Below the pieces are notes generated by a model, which did no database searches, had not been told where the DNA came from, and saw nothing but the letters and a program-made list of their open reading frames with translations. A stretch of 64,000 nucleotides of DNA, taken from the NCBI RefSeq assembly GCF_006385595.1, contig NZ_CP041046.1:3982501-4046500 (forward strand), written 5' to 3'. Shown one piece after another: positions 45,588 through 54,256 of this stretch (within the stretch, counting starts at the first letter, position 1; every line of letters begins with the position of its first letter). Position numbers and translations under genes: made by a program. The stretch is from Luteibacter pinisoli (GTDB lineage Bacteria; Pseudomonadota; Gammaproteobacteria; Xanthomonadales; Rhodanobacteraceae).

Positions 45588-46355
45588 TCAGATCAGGAAG
45601 GAGGTGAGGACGAAGTCCAGCGCCAGGATGGCAATGGACGATGCGACCACCGTGCGCGTGGTGGCGTAAGCCACGCCTTCGCTGGTGGGCGGGGTGGTGT
45701 AGCCCTGGAACACCGCGATCAGGGAGACCACGATGCCGAAGGCGAAGGATTTGAGCAGCACGCCGTCGATGATGTCCTTGTGGACATCCACCGCCGCGGT
45801 CATGTTCGACCAGAAGGTGCCGTTGTCGATGCCGAGCCAGGTGACGCCGACCAGGTGGCCGCCGAACACGCCCATGGCGCAGAACACGATGCCCAGCAGC
45901 GGCAGGGCGACCACGCCGGCGAGGAAGCGCGGCGCCACCACGTAGGCGATGGGATCGACCGCCATCATTTCCATGGCGTCGAGCTGGTCGGTGGCGCGCA
46001 TCAGGCCGATCTCGGCGGTGACCGAGGTGCCGGCGCGGCCGGCGAACAGCAGCGCGGTGACCACCGGGCCCAGCTCGCGGTAGATCGCGATGGCGACCAC
46101 CGTGCCGGTCGCCGAGGTGCCGCCGAAGATGGAGAGCACGTCATACAGCTGCAGGCCCAGCACCATGCCGACGAACAGGCCGCAGGTCATGACGATGGTC
46201 AGGCTCATGGCGCCGACGAACCAGATCTGCCGGATGGTTTCGCGGCCATGGCGCAGGCTGCGCGGGATGGCCGCGAGGATCGTCAGCAGGAACAGCCCGC
46301 ACGCGCCGATCTGCGCGAGGCTGCGGACGACGACGTTGTCTTCCTTGCTCGTCAT
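45588..46355 (-). CDS. mlaE: MlaE inner-membrane permease subunit
   Basis: MlaE is the transmembrane subunit of the Mla ABC transporter. The 255-residue protein has about five to six hydrophobic helices and the MlaE signatures VGAMSLTIVMTCGLFVGMVLGLQ, REGLGPVVTALLFAGRAG-type (here YRELGPVVTALLFAGRAGT), EIGLMRATDQLDAMEMMAVDPI and RFLAGVVALPLLGIVF. The EIGLM-x-TDQLDA coupling region contacts MlaF. It overlaps mlaF by four bases and precedes mlaD by 58. Confidence 0.95.
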   Translation of the reverse strand: MTSKEDNVVVRSLAQIGACGLFLLTILAAIPRSLRHGRETIRQIWFVGAMSLTIVMTCGLFVGMVLGLQLYDVLSIFGGTSATGTVVAIAIYRELGPVVTALLFAGRAGTSVTAEIGLMRATDQLDAMEMMAVDPIAYVVAPRFLAGVVALPLLGIVFCAMGVFGGHLVGVTWLGIDNGTFWSNMTAAVDVHKDIIDGVLLKSFAFGIVVSLIAVFQGYTTPPTSEGVAYATTRTVVASSIAILALDFVLTSFLI

Positions 46356-47164
46356 GCCTTGCCTCCGGGAAAACCGAGCGCCGTGCCGTAGTCGCCGGCC
46401 GGGTACTGGAACGGCACCGGGCCGTCAGGCTCGCCGCCGAAGAACTGCGCCGTCCACGGCGAACCGTCGCTGGCGAGCGTGGCGGGCGCGCCCTGCGCGA
46501 CGACCTTGCCGTTGGCGATGAGGTACACGTGGTCGGCCACCTTCTGCACCGCGGCCAGCTCGTGGGCCACCAGCACGCTGGTGATGCCGAGCGTTTCGTT
46601 GAGCGTGCGGATAAGCAGCAGCACCTGGTTGAGCGCGATCGGGTCGAGGCCGACGAAGGGTTCGTCGTACAGGATGAGCGCGGGATCGAACACGATGGCG
46701 CGGGCCAGGGCCACGCGGCGGGCCATGCCGCCGGAGAGCTCCGTCGGTGACAGCCGCGCGGCACCACGCAGGCCGACGGCCTGCAGCTTGTTGAGCACGA
46801 TGTTGCGGATGAGTTCTTCCGGCAGCTTCGTGTGCTGGCGCAGCGGGAAGGCCACGTTCTCGAACACGTCGAAGTCAGTCAGCAGCGCGGAATTCTGGAA
46901 CAGGTAGCCGATGCGCTCGCGCAGCTCGAAGAGCTTTTCGCGCGAGAGCGTGCGCACGTTCTCGCCATCGACTTCCACCGTGCCGGCGTCGCCGCGCATC
47001 TGGCCGGTGATGTGCTTGAGCAGCGTGGTCTTGCCCGTGCCGCTGGGGCCCATGATGGCCGTGACCTTGCCGCGCGGGATGTCGAGATCCAGCGAGTCGA
47101 AGATCGTCTTGCCATTGAGGACCGTGGTCAGGCCGCGTACGCGGACGATGGCGTCGTCGGTCAT
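46352..47164 (-). CDS. mlaF: MlaF ATP-binding subunit
   Basis: MlaF powers phospholipid transport. The 270-residue ABC ATPase shows Walker A GPSGTGKTT, the Q-loop in GYLFQNSALL, the signature LSGGMARRVALARAI, Walker B ALILYDEPFVGLDP and the H-loop VLVAHEL. Its C-terminal extension past the H-loop (DGSPWTAQFFGG... ) is typical of Mla ATPases. The ATG at 47164 overlaps the stop of gmk (ATGA), so translation of the operon is coupled to guanylate kinase. Confidence 0.95.
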   Translation of the reverse strand: MTDDAIVRVRGLTTVLNGKTIFDSLDLDIPRGKVTAIMGPSGTGKTTLLKHITGQMRGDAGTVEVDGENVRTLSREKLFELRERIGYLFQNSALLTDFDVFENVAFPLRQHTKLPEELIRNIVLNKLQAVGLRGAARLSPTELSGGMARRVALARAIVFDPALILYDEPFVGLDPIALNQVLLLIRTLNETLGITSVLVAHELAAVQKVADHVYLIANGKVVAQGAPATLASDGSPWTAQFFGGEPDGPVPFQYPAGDYGTALGFPGGKA

Positions 47165-47778
47165 GGTGCGAGCAGTTCCTCGATCAGGGCTTCGTGGCGC
47201 CTGGCCGCCCACTCGGTGCGCAGGCGCACGGCGCGGACGATGGCCTGGAGATCCGCCAGCGCGTCGTCGAAATGATCATTCACGATGATGTAATCGAACT
47301 CGTGCGCATGGGCGATCTCTTCGCGGGAGTTGAACAGGCGGCGCTCGATGACATCCGGCGCGTCCGATCCTCGACCGCGGAGGCGGCGCTCAAGTTCCGT
47401 GCGCGACGGCGGCAGGATGAACACGCTGACGCAGTCCGGCTTGCCCTTGCGCACCTGGCGGGCGCCCTGCCAGTCGATTTCCAGCAGGACATCGGCACCG
47501 GAGCTGAGTTTTTCCGCCACCACCGTGCGTGAGGTGCCGTAGAGGTTGCCGTGCACCTCGGCATGTTCCAGGAAAATGCCGTCCTCGATTTCGCGCTCGA
47601 AATCTGGCCGCTCCACGAAGAAGTAGTGGCGGCCGTATTCCTCACCCACGCGCGGCGGACGGGTGGTGTGCGAAATGGACAGGGAGATGTCCGGCTCACG
47701 GTTGAGCAACGCATTGACCAGCGTGGACTTTCCCGCACCCGAAGGCGCGGCCACCACGAACAGGGTGCCGTCACTCAT
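47161..47778 (-). CDS. gmk: Guanylate kinase
   Basis: Gmk phosphorylates GMP to GDP. The 205-residue protein has the P-loop APSGAGKSTLV, the GMP-binding SISHTTRPPRVGEEYGRHYFF and EIDWQGARQVRK, and the lid region IEERL-type ending in NSREEIAHAHEFDYIIVND. ATG 47778 is the family start. It is the first gene of the run gmk-mlaF-mlaE-mlaD-mlaC-mlaB. In many related genomes gmk instead precedes rpoZ-spoT directly, so the mla block looks inserted between them. Confidence 0.96.
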   Translation of the reverse strand: MSDGTLFVVAAPSGAGKSTLVNALLNREPDISLSISHTTRPPRVGEEYGRHYFFVERPDFEREIEDGIFLEHAEVHGNLYGTSRTVVAEKLSSGADVLLEIDWQGARQVRKGKPDCVSVFILPPSRTELERRLRGRGSDAPDVIERRLFNSREEIAHAHEFDYIIVNDHFDDALADLQAIVRAVRLRTEWAARRHEALIEELLAP

Positions 47779-47889
47779 CCGCGGGGATCTCGTTGGGGGT
47801 ACATGGCTCTTTCCCGGACCGACGCAAAGCGGGATTGTAGCCGGAATCGGGGTATGGCCGCCTTGCACCGGCCTTTCTCAGCCCCCGCG

Positions 47890-48675
47890 TCAGTGCTGGT
47901 AGCTGCCCAGCGCGGCCAGGCCCACCAGCAACGCGAACAGGAAGGCGAGGCCAAACCAGATGGCCACGATGATCCAGAACACGCCCTTCGGCGCAGGCGG
48001 CGTGACCTGGCCGGTCTGGCGCCAGCGGGCCAACCACGTCATCTGGCCCTGCAGGTAATACGTGGTGAAGAAGAACAGCGTGACCCCGCCAATGGACGGC
48101 ACGAGGCCGTAGGCCGGCAGCTTCTCGCGCATGGACCGGGCCATGGAGAAATAGGCCATGTAACGGAACACCAGCGACGCGATGACGATCAGGAACATCA
48201 GCCCGAACAGCGACATCGTCTTGCCGATTTGCACGGCCGCACCGCCGGACGAGTTGAAGACCATGCCCATCATGGCGAACCACATGACCGGGAGCATGCA
48301 CAGCGACACCACCAGCCACGTGGTGGCCTTGCTCGCCGGGTCGATTTTCTTGATCCACGAGGCCTGCATGAACTGCCAGACCAGGCCCATGAGGCCGCCG
48401 ACGAAAAGATCGACGAGGAAGATGACCACCCAGTGGATGTCGGGCGGCGGCGGCAGTTCACCGTGCAGCGTGGGCGCCATGGCACCGGCCATCGGCGGCG
48501 GCACGACGATGCCGAGGATCTCGCTGAGCGGCCGCCACTCGGCCATGCCCTCGCGCCAGCCCAGCGAATGCGCCGCCACCTTGCCCTCGGCGATCCACGC
48601 GCGCAGCGTGGCTTCGTCGTACGGCCCAAAACGCTGGCCGTCGCGGCCTACCCAGATCGTCCGTTCGTCCACCAT
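47890..48675 (-). CDS. GYF_2 (DUF4339) domain membrane protein
   Basis: This 261-residue protein begins with a GYF_2 domain (about 5-55: IWVGRDGQRFGPYDEATLRAW, then GWREGMAEWRPLSEIL), a proline-rich linker, and about five transmembrane helices from residue 80 on. No catalytic motif is visible. GYF_2 domains are thought to mediate protein contacts. It is a clear paralogue of the N-terminal 235 residues of the protein at 56446-57549, including HW-FL and MTWLARW segments, but lacks the pilin part. ATG 48675 gives the complete GYF domain. It follows the AraC gene by about 60 bases. Confidence 0.85.
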   Translation of the reverse strand: MVDERTIWVGRDGQRFGPYDEATLRAWIAEGKVAAHSLGWREGMAEWRPLSEILGIVVPPPMAGAMAPTLHGELPPPPDIHWVVIFLVDLFVGGLMGLVWQFMQASWIKKIDPASKATTWLVVSLCMLPVMWFAMMGMVFNSSGGAAVQIGKTMSLFGLMFLIVIASLVFRYMAYFSMARSMREKLPAYGLVPSIGGVTLFFFTTYYLQGQMTWLARWRQTGQVTPPAPKGVFWIIVAIWFGLAFLFALLVGLAALGSYQH

Positions 48676-48734
48676 GCCCCTGATCCTTCGCGGTGTGCTG
48701 TAGGCGGCGAGTATGCCCACCGCCCACCCGCGCG

Positions 48735-49664
48735 TCACGCGGAAAGGCGAAGCGCCTCCGCCGGGGCGTAGCGTGCGGGCGACACGCCGACGACACGCTT
48801 GAACGCGTGGCTGAAAGCACTTTCCGAGGCATAGCCCAGGTCGCGCGCGAGCGTGGCCACGGGAATCGAGCCCCGCTGCAGCGCCTGGCAGGCCAGCCGC
48901 ATGCGCCACTCGGTGAGGTAGGCCAGGGGCGCGGTGCCGGCGACGCGGCGGAAATGCGCGGCGAAGACCGTCCGCGACATGGCGGCGGCGCGGGCCAGTT
49001 CGTCGAGCCGCCAGTTGCGGCCGGGGTCGGCATGGATTTGGCGCAATACGGCGCCCAGGCGGGGATCCGCCGCCGCGCGCAACCAGCCCGGGGGCAGGAG
49101 GTCGCCGGACGCCATCTGGGCGCGCAGGATCTGGACGAACAGCAGGTGGGCCAGCTGCGCCTGGGCAAGCCCGGCCCCCGGCAGTCCATCGCGGCTCTCC
49201 TGCACCATCCGGTCGATCAGCCAGCGCATGGTCGCAGCCTCCGGCGCGGCGGCGTCGATGCGCATCCATGCCGGCAGCGCAGCTGTCAGCATGGCCTCGT
49301 AAGCCGGGTGGACGCGCACGTGGCCGCCAATCTGCAGGGTGTCCGTGCGGTCGTTGATGGCCACCAGCCGCTGCGGCCCCAGCCACTCGAACTCATGCGC
49401 ATCGCGGGCCGGCAGGTCCGGGTTGCTCGCCAGGATGAAGCTGCGGGGGGCGGCCAGCAGCACCACGTCGCCCTCGGCCATGGGCACGTCCTCGGCCTCG
49501 CCTTCCAGGCGCAGCACGCAGCTGCCCCGGGCCACGGCGAAGAACTTCAGCTTGTCGGGCGGCGGAAAGCGCACGGCCCAGTCGCCGCCGGCGGTGAAGC
49601 CACCGGACATGACCGACTCGATCTCGGCCAGGCGGAGGATCGCGGTAATGGGATCGTCGTTCAT
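48735..49664 (-). CDS. AraC family transcriptional regulator with cupin domain
   Basis: This 309-residue protein has an N-terminal cupin-type sensor domain (about 1-130, KLKFFAVARGSCVLRLEG, MAEGDVVLLAAPRSFIL) and a C-terminal pair of helix-turn-helix motifs (about 205-300: WRLDELARAAAMSRTVFAAHFRRVAG and PVATLARDLGYASESAFSHAFKRVVG). This AraC type often regulates a divergently transcribed oxidoreductase. The SDR at 49759 is divergent, 94 bp away, and is the likely target. ATG 49664 is preferred over an upstream ATG at 49703. Confidence 0.9.
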   Translation of the reverse strand: MNDDPITAILRLAEIESVMSGGFTAGGDWAVRFPPPDKLKFFAVARGSCVLRLEGEAEDVPMAEGDVVLLAAPRSFILASNPDLPARDAHEFEWLGPQRLVAINDRTDTLQIGGHVRVHPAYEAMLTAALPAWMRIDAAAPEAATMRWLIDRMVQESRDGLPGAGLAQAQLAHLLFVQILRAQMASGDLLPPGWLRAAADPRLGAVLRQIHADPGRNWRLDELARAAAMSRTVFAAHFRRVAGTAPLAYLTEWRMRLACQALQRGSIPVATLARDLGYASESAFSHAFKRVVGVSPARYAPAEALRLSA

Positions 49665-49758
49665 TCCCGTACGATGGCGCACGTAATGCATACTTTCAAG
49701 CATTCATCGTCCGGCCTGGCGTCCCTATCTTGAGAGGGAACCCACGAAGGACCCTCCC

Positions 49759-50739
49759 ATGCAAACGCCCCTCCCCTCCGGCTTCACCGCCACCAGCACC
49801 GCCGCCGACGTGATCGCCGGTATCGACCTCACCGGCAGGAATGCCGTCGTCACCGGCGGCTATGCCGGCCTCGGCCTGGAAACCGCCCGCACCCTGCGCG
49901 ACGCCGGCGCCCGGGTGATCGTTCCCGCCCGCGACATGGCCAAGGCCCGCAAGGCGCTCGATGGCGAAGCCGGTATCGAGGTCCTCCCCATGGACCTGAC
50001 CGATCCGGCCTCGATCGATGCCTTCGCCCAGGCCGTACTCGACCGCGGCGAGCCGCTGCACCTGCTGATCAACAACGCCGGCGTCATGGCCTGCCCGCTG
50101 GAACGCAACGCACGTGGGTACGAGCGCCAGTTCGCCACCAACCACCTCGGCCACTTCCAGCTGGCGGTTCGCCTGTGGCCGGCACTGCAACGGGCGCGTG
50201 GCGCGCGGATCATTTCCGTGTCCTCGCGCGGGCACCGCTATTCACCGGTGGTGTTCGACGACATCCAGTTCGAGCGTCGCGATTACGATCCGTGGCTGAG
50301 CTACGGCCAGTCGAAAACCGCGAACATCCTGTTCGCCGTGGCCGCCGATGCACGCGGCAAGGCCGACCACATCCGCGCGTTCTCGCTGCACCCCGGCGCC
50401 ATCCACACCGACCTCGCCCGCTACATGACCGACGAGGACCTGCGCCGCTTCGGTGCCATCGACGACGAAGGCAAGCCGGTGGTTAACCTGGCGATGGGCT
50501 TCAAGAGCGTCGCCCAGGGCGCCGCGACCAGCGTATGGGGCGCGACCAGCCCGCTGCTCGACGGCCGCGGCGGCGAGTACCTCGAAGACGCCGATATCGC
50601 CCCGATGCTCGACGACGCCACCGTCGCCGCCAACGACCTGATCAACCTGCATGGCGTCCGCGACTATGCGATCGACCCGGCCGCGGCAGAGCAGCTCTGG
50701 AAGGTAAGCGAAGAGCAGACGGGTGTCCGCCTCGGCTGA
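49759..50739 (+). CDS. Short-chain dehydrogenase, retinol dehydrogenase-like
   Basis: This 326-residue SDR has the cofactor motif VVTGGYAGLGLETAR (about 30-44), NNAGVM, and the catalytic Ser/Tyr/Lys set in SVSSRGHRYSP and YGQSKTANILFA. The extended C-terminus with HPGAIHTDLARYM and GVRDYAIDPAAAEQLWKVSEEQTG is typical of WW-oxidoreductase/retinol dehydrogenase-like SDRs. The substrate is unknown. GAAGGAC precedes the ATG. It is divergent from the AraC regulator and ends two bases from the convergent amidohydrolase gene. Confidence 0.9.
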   Translation: MQTPLPSGFTATSTAADVIAGIDLTGRNAVVTGGYAGLGLETARTLRDAGARVIVPARDMAKARKALDGEAGIEVLPMDLTDPASIDAFAQAVLDRGEPLHLLINNAGVMACPLERNARGYERQFATNHLGHFQLAVRLWPALQRARGARIISVSSRGHRYSPVVFDDIQFERRDYDPWLSYGQSKTANILFAVAADARGKADHIRAFSLHPGAIHTDLARYMTDEDLRRFGAIDDEGKPVVNLAMGFKSVAQGAATSVWGATSPLLDGRGGEYLEDADIAPMLDDATVAANDLINLHGVRDYAIDPAAAEQLWKVSEEQTGVRLG

Positions 50740-50741
50740 CG

Positions 50742-52040
50742 CTACGGCTTCTTGTAGATCGCACCGCCTTTCATGACGAAGGGGACGCTGGCAAGTACCG
50801 AAATGTCCTTCGTCGGATCGCCAGGGACGGCGATGATGTCGGCGTCGAGGCCGGGGCGGAGCTGGCCGATGTGGTCCTGCTGGCGGAGCACCTTCGCGTC
50901 GACGGCCGTGGCGGCGAGGAGGGCCTTCGCCGGCGTCATGCCGTCGCGGACCATCCATTCGAGTTCCTTGTAGTTGGTGCCGTGGGTGAAGACGCCCACG
51001 TCGCTGCCGGCGCCGATGGTGACGCCGGCGTCCATCGCGCGCTTGAACGCCTGCGCGGCGGTGCTCATCGCCTCGGTGGGTGGTGCGCCGGGTTTCCAGC
51101 CACCGAAGTATTCGGCATACGCCGCGCTCGCTTCGAGCGTGGGCATGTAGGCCACGTTGTGTTTCTTCATCAGCGCGAACACCTCCGGCGTACCGTCGTA
51201 GCCGTGCTCGATGGTGTCGACGCCGGCCATGACCGAGCGGCGCATGCCTTCGGCCGTGCTGGAGTGCACCGCCACCGGCAGGTTCAGCGAATGCGCAACC
51301 TCCACGGCAGCGTTGAGTTCGTCCTGGGTGAGCGTGGGCGAGGAGCCCTTCGCCTTGCCGCAGTGGTAATCCGCGTAGAGCTTGATCCAGTCCGCGCCGT
51401 GCGCCGCCTGGTCGCGCACCGCATCGACCATCTGGGCCACGCCGCTGACGGGAATCGCGCCCTGCGGCAGGTCCATGTCGTCGCGGAAGCCGAGCGGCCC
51501 GGGCCCGTAGCAATGCGCGGCGACGGTGGCGCGGGTGGCGACGAACAGGTGCGGACCGGGAATCAGCCCCTTGTCGATGGCGCGCTGCACGTCCACGTCG
51601 GCATAGCCCGCGCCTTCGGTGCCGAGATCACGCAGCGCCGTGTAGCCGGCCATCAACGTGTCGCGCGCGTGCTTCACCGCCTCCACCGTGCGGAAGGCCA
51701 GCGTCTCCTTCAGCACCTGGTCGTTCCACAACGTCTCGTTGTACGGGTGCAGGAAGATGTGCGAGTGCGCATCGATCAGGCCCGGTAATAACGTCATGCC
51801 GGGGAAGCTGAGGGTTTCCGTGCCGGCGGGCGCCGTGACCTGGCCCTCGGGACCCACGGCGGCGATTTTGTCGCCCTGCACCAGCACGACCCAACCGGCA
51901 TGCGTTTGCTCGTCGCGCGCATCGAAGACGCGGTCGGCCTTCAGCAACAGAGGGTGACCGGCCGGCTTCGGCAGGTCGTCCGCATGGGCGGCGAACGCAA
52001 ACGCGAGGCCTGCGGCGAGGGCAAGAAGGCGGTTCGTCAT
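50742..52040 (-). CDS. Periplasmic amidohydrolase family protein
   Basis: This 432-residue protein has a signal peptide (MTNRLLALAAGLAFAFAAHA). Its TIM-barrel metal hydrolase domain has DAHSH (H92, H94), a carboxylated-lysine candidate in ADWIKLYADYH, the ligand histidines in PVAVHSSTAEGMRR and TIEHGYDG, and the final aspartate in AGSDVGVFTHG. It resembles the Xaa-Pro dipeptidase/imidazolonepropionase-like group that hydrolyses acyl-amino acids or dipeptides. It overlaps the penicillin acylase-family gene by four bases (ATGA), so both likely act on the same amide substrates in the periplasm. Confidence 0.88.
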   Translation of the reverse strand: MTNRLLALAAGLAFAFAAHADDLPKPAGHPLLLKADRVFDARDEQTHAGWVVLVQGDKIAAVGPEGQVTAPAGTETLSFPGMTLLPGLIDAHSHIFLHPYNETLWNDQVLKETLAFRTVEAVKHARDTLMAGYTALRDLGTEGAGYADVDVQRAIDKGLIPGPHLFVATRATVAAHCYGPGPLGFRDDMDLPQGAIPVSGVAQMVDAVRDQAAHGADWIKLYADYHCGKAKGSSPTLTQDELNAAVEVAHSLNLPVAVHSSTAEGMRRSVMAGVDTIEHGYDGTPEVFALMKKHNVAYMPTLEASAAYAEYFGGWKPGAPPTEAMSTAAQAFKRAMDAGVTIGAGSDVGVFTHGTNYKELEWMVRDGMTPAKALLAATAVDAKVLRQQDHIGQLRPGLDADIIAVPGDPTKDISVLASVPFVMKGGAIYKKP

Positions 52041-54226
52041 GGCGTGGGGTCCTTGTCACCCGGGTGGTACTGGCGCTCGATATGGCCCTGCAGGTCGTCC
52101 GGCCAGAAATAGACCTTGCGCAGGTTGCCGGTGGTGTAGCGCTCGGCTTCGTCGTTGAAGTGTTTCGAGGCGGGATGGCCGCTTTCGCCGCCGGCCGTGA
52201 TCGCACGCGCACTCACCTTCGGCCCGAACTCGACGACCGCGACGAAGCTGTTGCCGCTGGTGCCGTAGTAACGTTTCGTCCCCGGCCAGCGGTGCGCACC
52301 GAACGAGGCCAGTGAGCCCCAGCGCGATGAAGTGAACGGCACGGGGATGCTCGGCTTCGCGTCATCGAACACCTGCGCGATGGCATCGTCGTTGCGCTGG
52401 TAGCGGTTCACTTCGCCCCAGGGCACGCCCCAGCTGCCGAAGTCCTTCTCCAACGTGTCGACCGCATCGGACAGTGCCTGCAGACGTGCCTTCGGCCCGG
52501 CCTTCTCGGCCATGACGTCGTAGATGGTGAGGCCTTCCTGGGTGTCTTCCTTGCTCACCTTGTCCCAAAGGATGTCGCCCCAGAACACCGCAAGCGTGGT
52601 CGGCATCGAGGTGATGCCCCAGCGGTAATCCCAGCCGCGCAACAGGCCGATCGGCCCGCGCAGCTTCGCCTTCAGCGGATCGCCGGCGGGCAAGGCATCG
52701 TAGTCGCGCAGCAGCACCGGCAACTGGCGCTCGAACGCGGGCAGGTACGCATCGAACGCCATGCTGAGCAGCGAGGCCGGGGTGACGCCGCGCTGCCCGG
52801 TGAGCACGCGCGTCGCATGGATGCCACGCGGGTTCTCGCCCACGGCGTCCATGTACTTAGGGAAGTCCGACTGCTTCGGGCTGTCCGGGCCGGCGGCGGT
52901 ATACGGCCAGTCATTGGTGTTGAAGATCCAGCCGACGTTCGGGTTGAACAGGTGCGGCGCCTTGTCCAGCGGCAACAGGCCCTGCCAGTCCGTCGCCGGG
53001 TCACTGCCGTCCACGGGCTTCGTGTAATCGAAGCGATCGTCGCGTTTGGGGATGAACTGCGGATGCAGGTAGGCGATGTTGCCCTTGTCGTCCGCGTAGA
53101 TCGTGTTGTTGGAGGAATTGGCCTTGAGGTCGGCCACCTTCATGTACGCCGCATAGTCGTTCGCCCTGGTGCGCAGCCAGCTTTGCTGCAAGGCCTCCAG
53201 CGGCTTGTTCATCAAGGCGACCGCGATCCACTTGCCGTCCTTCTCGCGCACCACCGGGCCATGGTGCGTCGCGTAGGTGGTGAAGTGGCGTTCGGCGCCA
53301 TCCTTCACCCGCACGGTGATCTCGCGCGTCGCCACCGGGCGCGTGGCCTCGCCGTAGCGGTAGGCGAGCTTGCCATCCTTCTTCACGATGGTTTCCGCGA
53401 ACTCATCCACCACGTCGATGCCGGACGAGGTATGCATCCAGCCGATGTGCTTGTTGAAGCCCTGGTAGATGAAGAACTGGCCCCACGTCACCGCGCCGTA
53501 GGCATCAAGGCCTTCATCGCTCGACATCTGCAGTTCCGAGCGGAAGAAGAACGAGGTGTGCGGATTGATCAGCAGCAGCGCGTGCCCGTCCGCGCTGAGC
53601 TTCGGCGCGATGGCGATGCCATTGGAACCGGTCGGCTCCCACCAGCTGGACGGCGGCGTCACCTGGGCCAGCGCGCCCACCGGGTCCTTGCCGTAGAACA
53701 CCTGCAGGTCCTTCGTCGACACGCGCTCGATGTCGCCACCGATGCTGCCTTCGGAGAAGCTCAGCGCCATCCACGGCTCGAAATGCGTGATGACGCGTGG
53801 GTGCACGCCAGGGTGTGTGGCGAGGTAGTCGTTGAGCCCATCGGCCCAGGCGTCCATCAAGGCCCTCAGCCACGACGGGCTGCGGCCGTACATTGCCTTC
53901 AGCTGGGTCTCGTCGACGAACAGCTTCTGGCGCAGGTCCTTCCACAGTGCCGACTCCCCTTCCGCCTCGGACAACCGGCCGAGCGACACCAGGTAATTCG
54001 TCTCGACGCGGTTGAAGTCGTCCTCGGCCTGGGCGTAGGCCATGCCGAACACGGCATCGGCGTCGGTCTTGCCGTGCACGTGGGCGATGCCCCAGTCGTC
54101 ACGCGTGATCGTCGTGGCGGCAGCCTCGCGCTGCCATCGCGCCGCGTCGGTGTCGGCGGCATGGCTGGCGGATGCCGTGAGCGACAGGCCGAGCGCGGCA
54201 AGCGCGGTGCGGTGGAATCCAGGCAT
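52037..54226 (-). CDS. Penicillin acylase family Ntn hydrolase (acyl-amide hydrolase)
   Basis: This 729-residue secreted protein has a signal peptide (to about SHA, residue 23), an alpha-chain with TTITRDDWGIAHVHGKTDADAVFGMAYAQAEDDF, and an autoprocessing site where S201 in EPTGSNGIAIAP becomes the N-terminal nucleophile of the beta-chain. INPHTSFFF and NSSNNTIYADDKGNIAYLH are further family marks. Members cleave penicillins, acyl-homoserine lactones or N-acyl amino acids; the substrate cannot be told here. Coupled to a downstream amidohydrolase and about 30 bases from LysR. An AHL acylase role in quorum quenching is possible but unproven. Confidence 0.92.
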   Translation of the reverse strand: MPGFHRTALAALGLSLTASASHAADTDAARWQREAAATTITRDDWGIAHVHGKTDADAVFGMAYAQAEDDFNRVETNYLVSLGRLSEAEGESALWKDLRQKLFVDETQLKAMYGRSPSWLRALMDAWADGLNDYLATHPGVHPRVITHFEPWMALSFSEGSIGGDIERVSTKDLQVFYGKDPVGALAQVTPPSSWWEPTGSNGIAIAPKLSADGHALLLINPHTSFFFRSELQMSSDEGLDAYGAVTWGQFFIYQGFNKHIGWMHTSSGIDVVDEFAETIVKKDGKLAYRYGEATRPVATREITVRVKDGAERHFTTYATHHGPVVREKDGKWIAVALMNKPLEALQQSWLRTRANDYAAYMKVADLKANSSNNTIYADDKGNIAYLHPQFIPKRDDRFDYTKPVDGSDPATDWQGLLPLDKAPHLFNPNVGWIFNTNDWPYTAAGPDSPKQSDFPKYMDAVGENPRGIHATRVLTGQRGVTPASLLSMAFDAYLPAFERQLPVLLRDYDALPAGDPLKAKLRGPIGLLRGWDYRWGITSMPTTLAVFWGDILWDKVSKEDTQEGLTIYDVMAEKAGPKARLQALSDAVDTLEKDFGSWGVPWGEVNRYQRNDDAIAQVFDDAKPSIPVPFTSSRWGSLASFGAHRWPGTKRYYGTSGNSFVAVVEFGPKVSARAITAGGESGHPASKHFNDEAERYTTGNLRKVYFWPDDLQGHIERQYHPGDKDPTP

Positions 54227-54256
54227 CGTTTGGTAACCCCTGACGGATCACCGATG

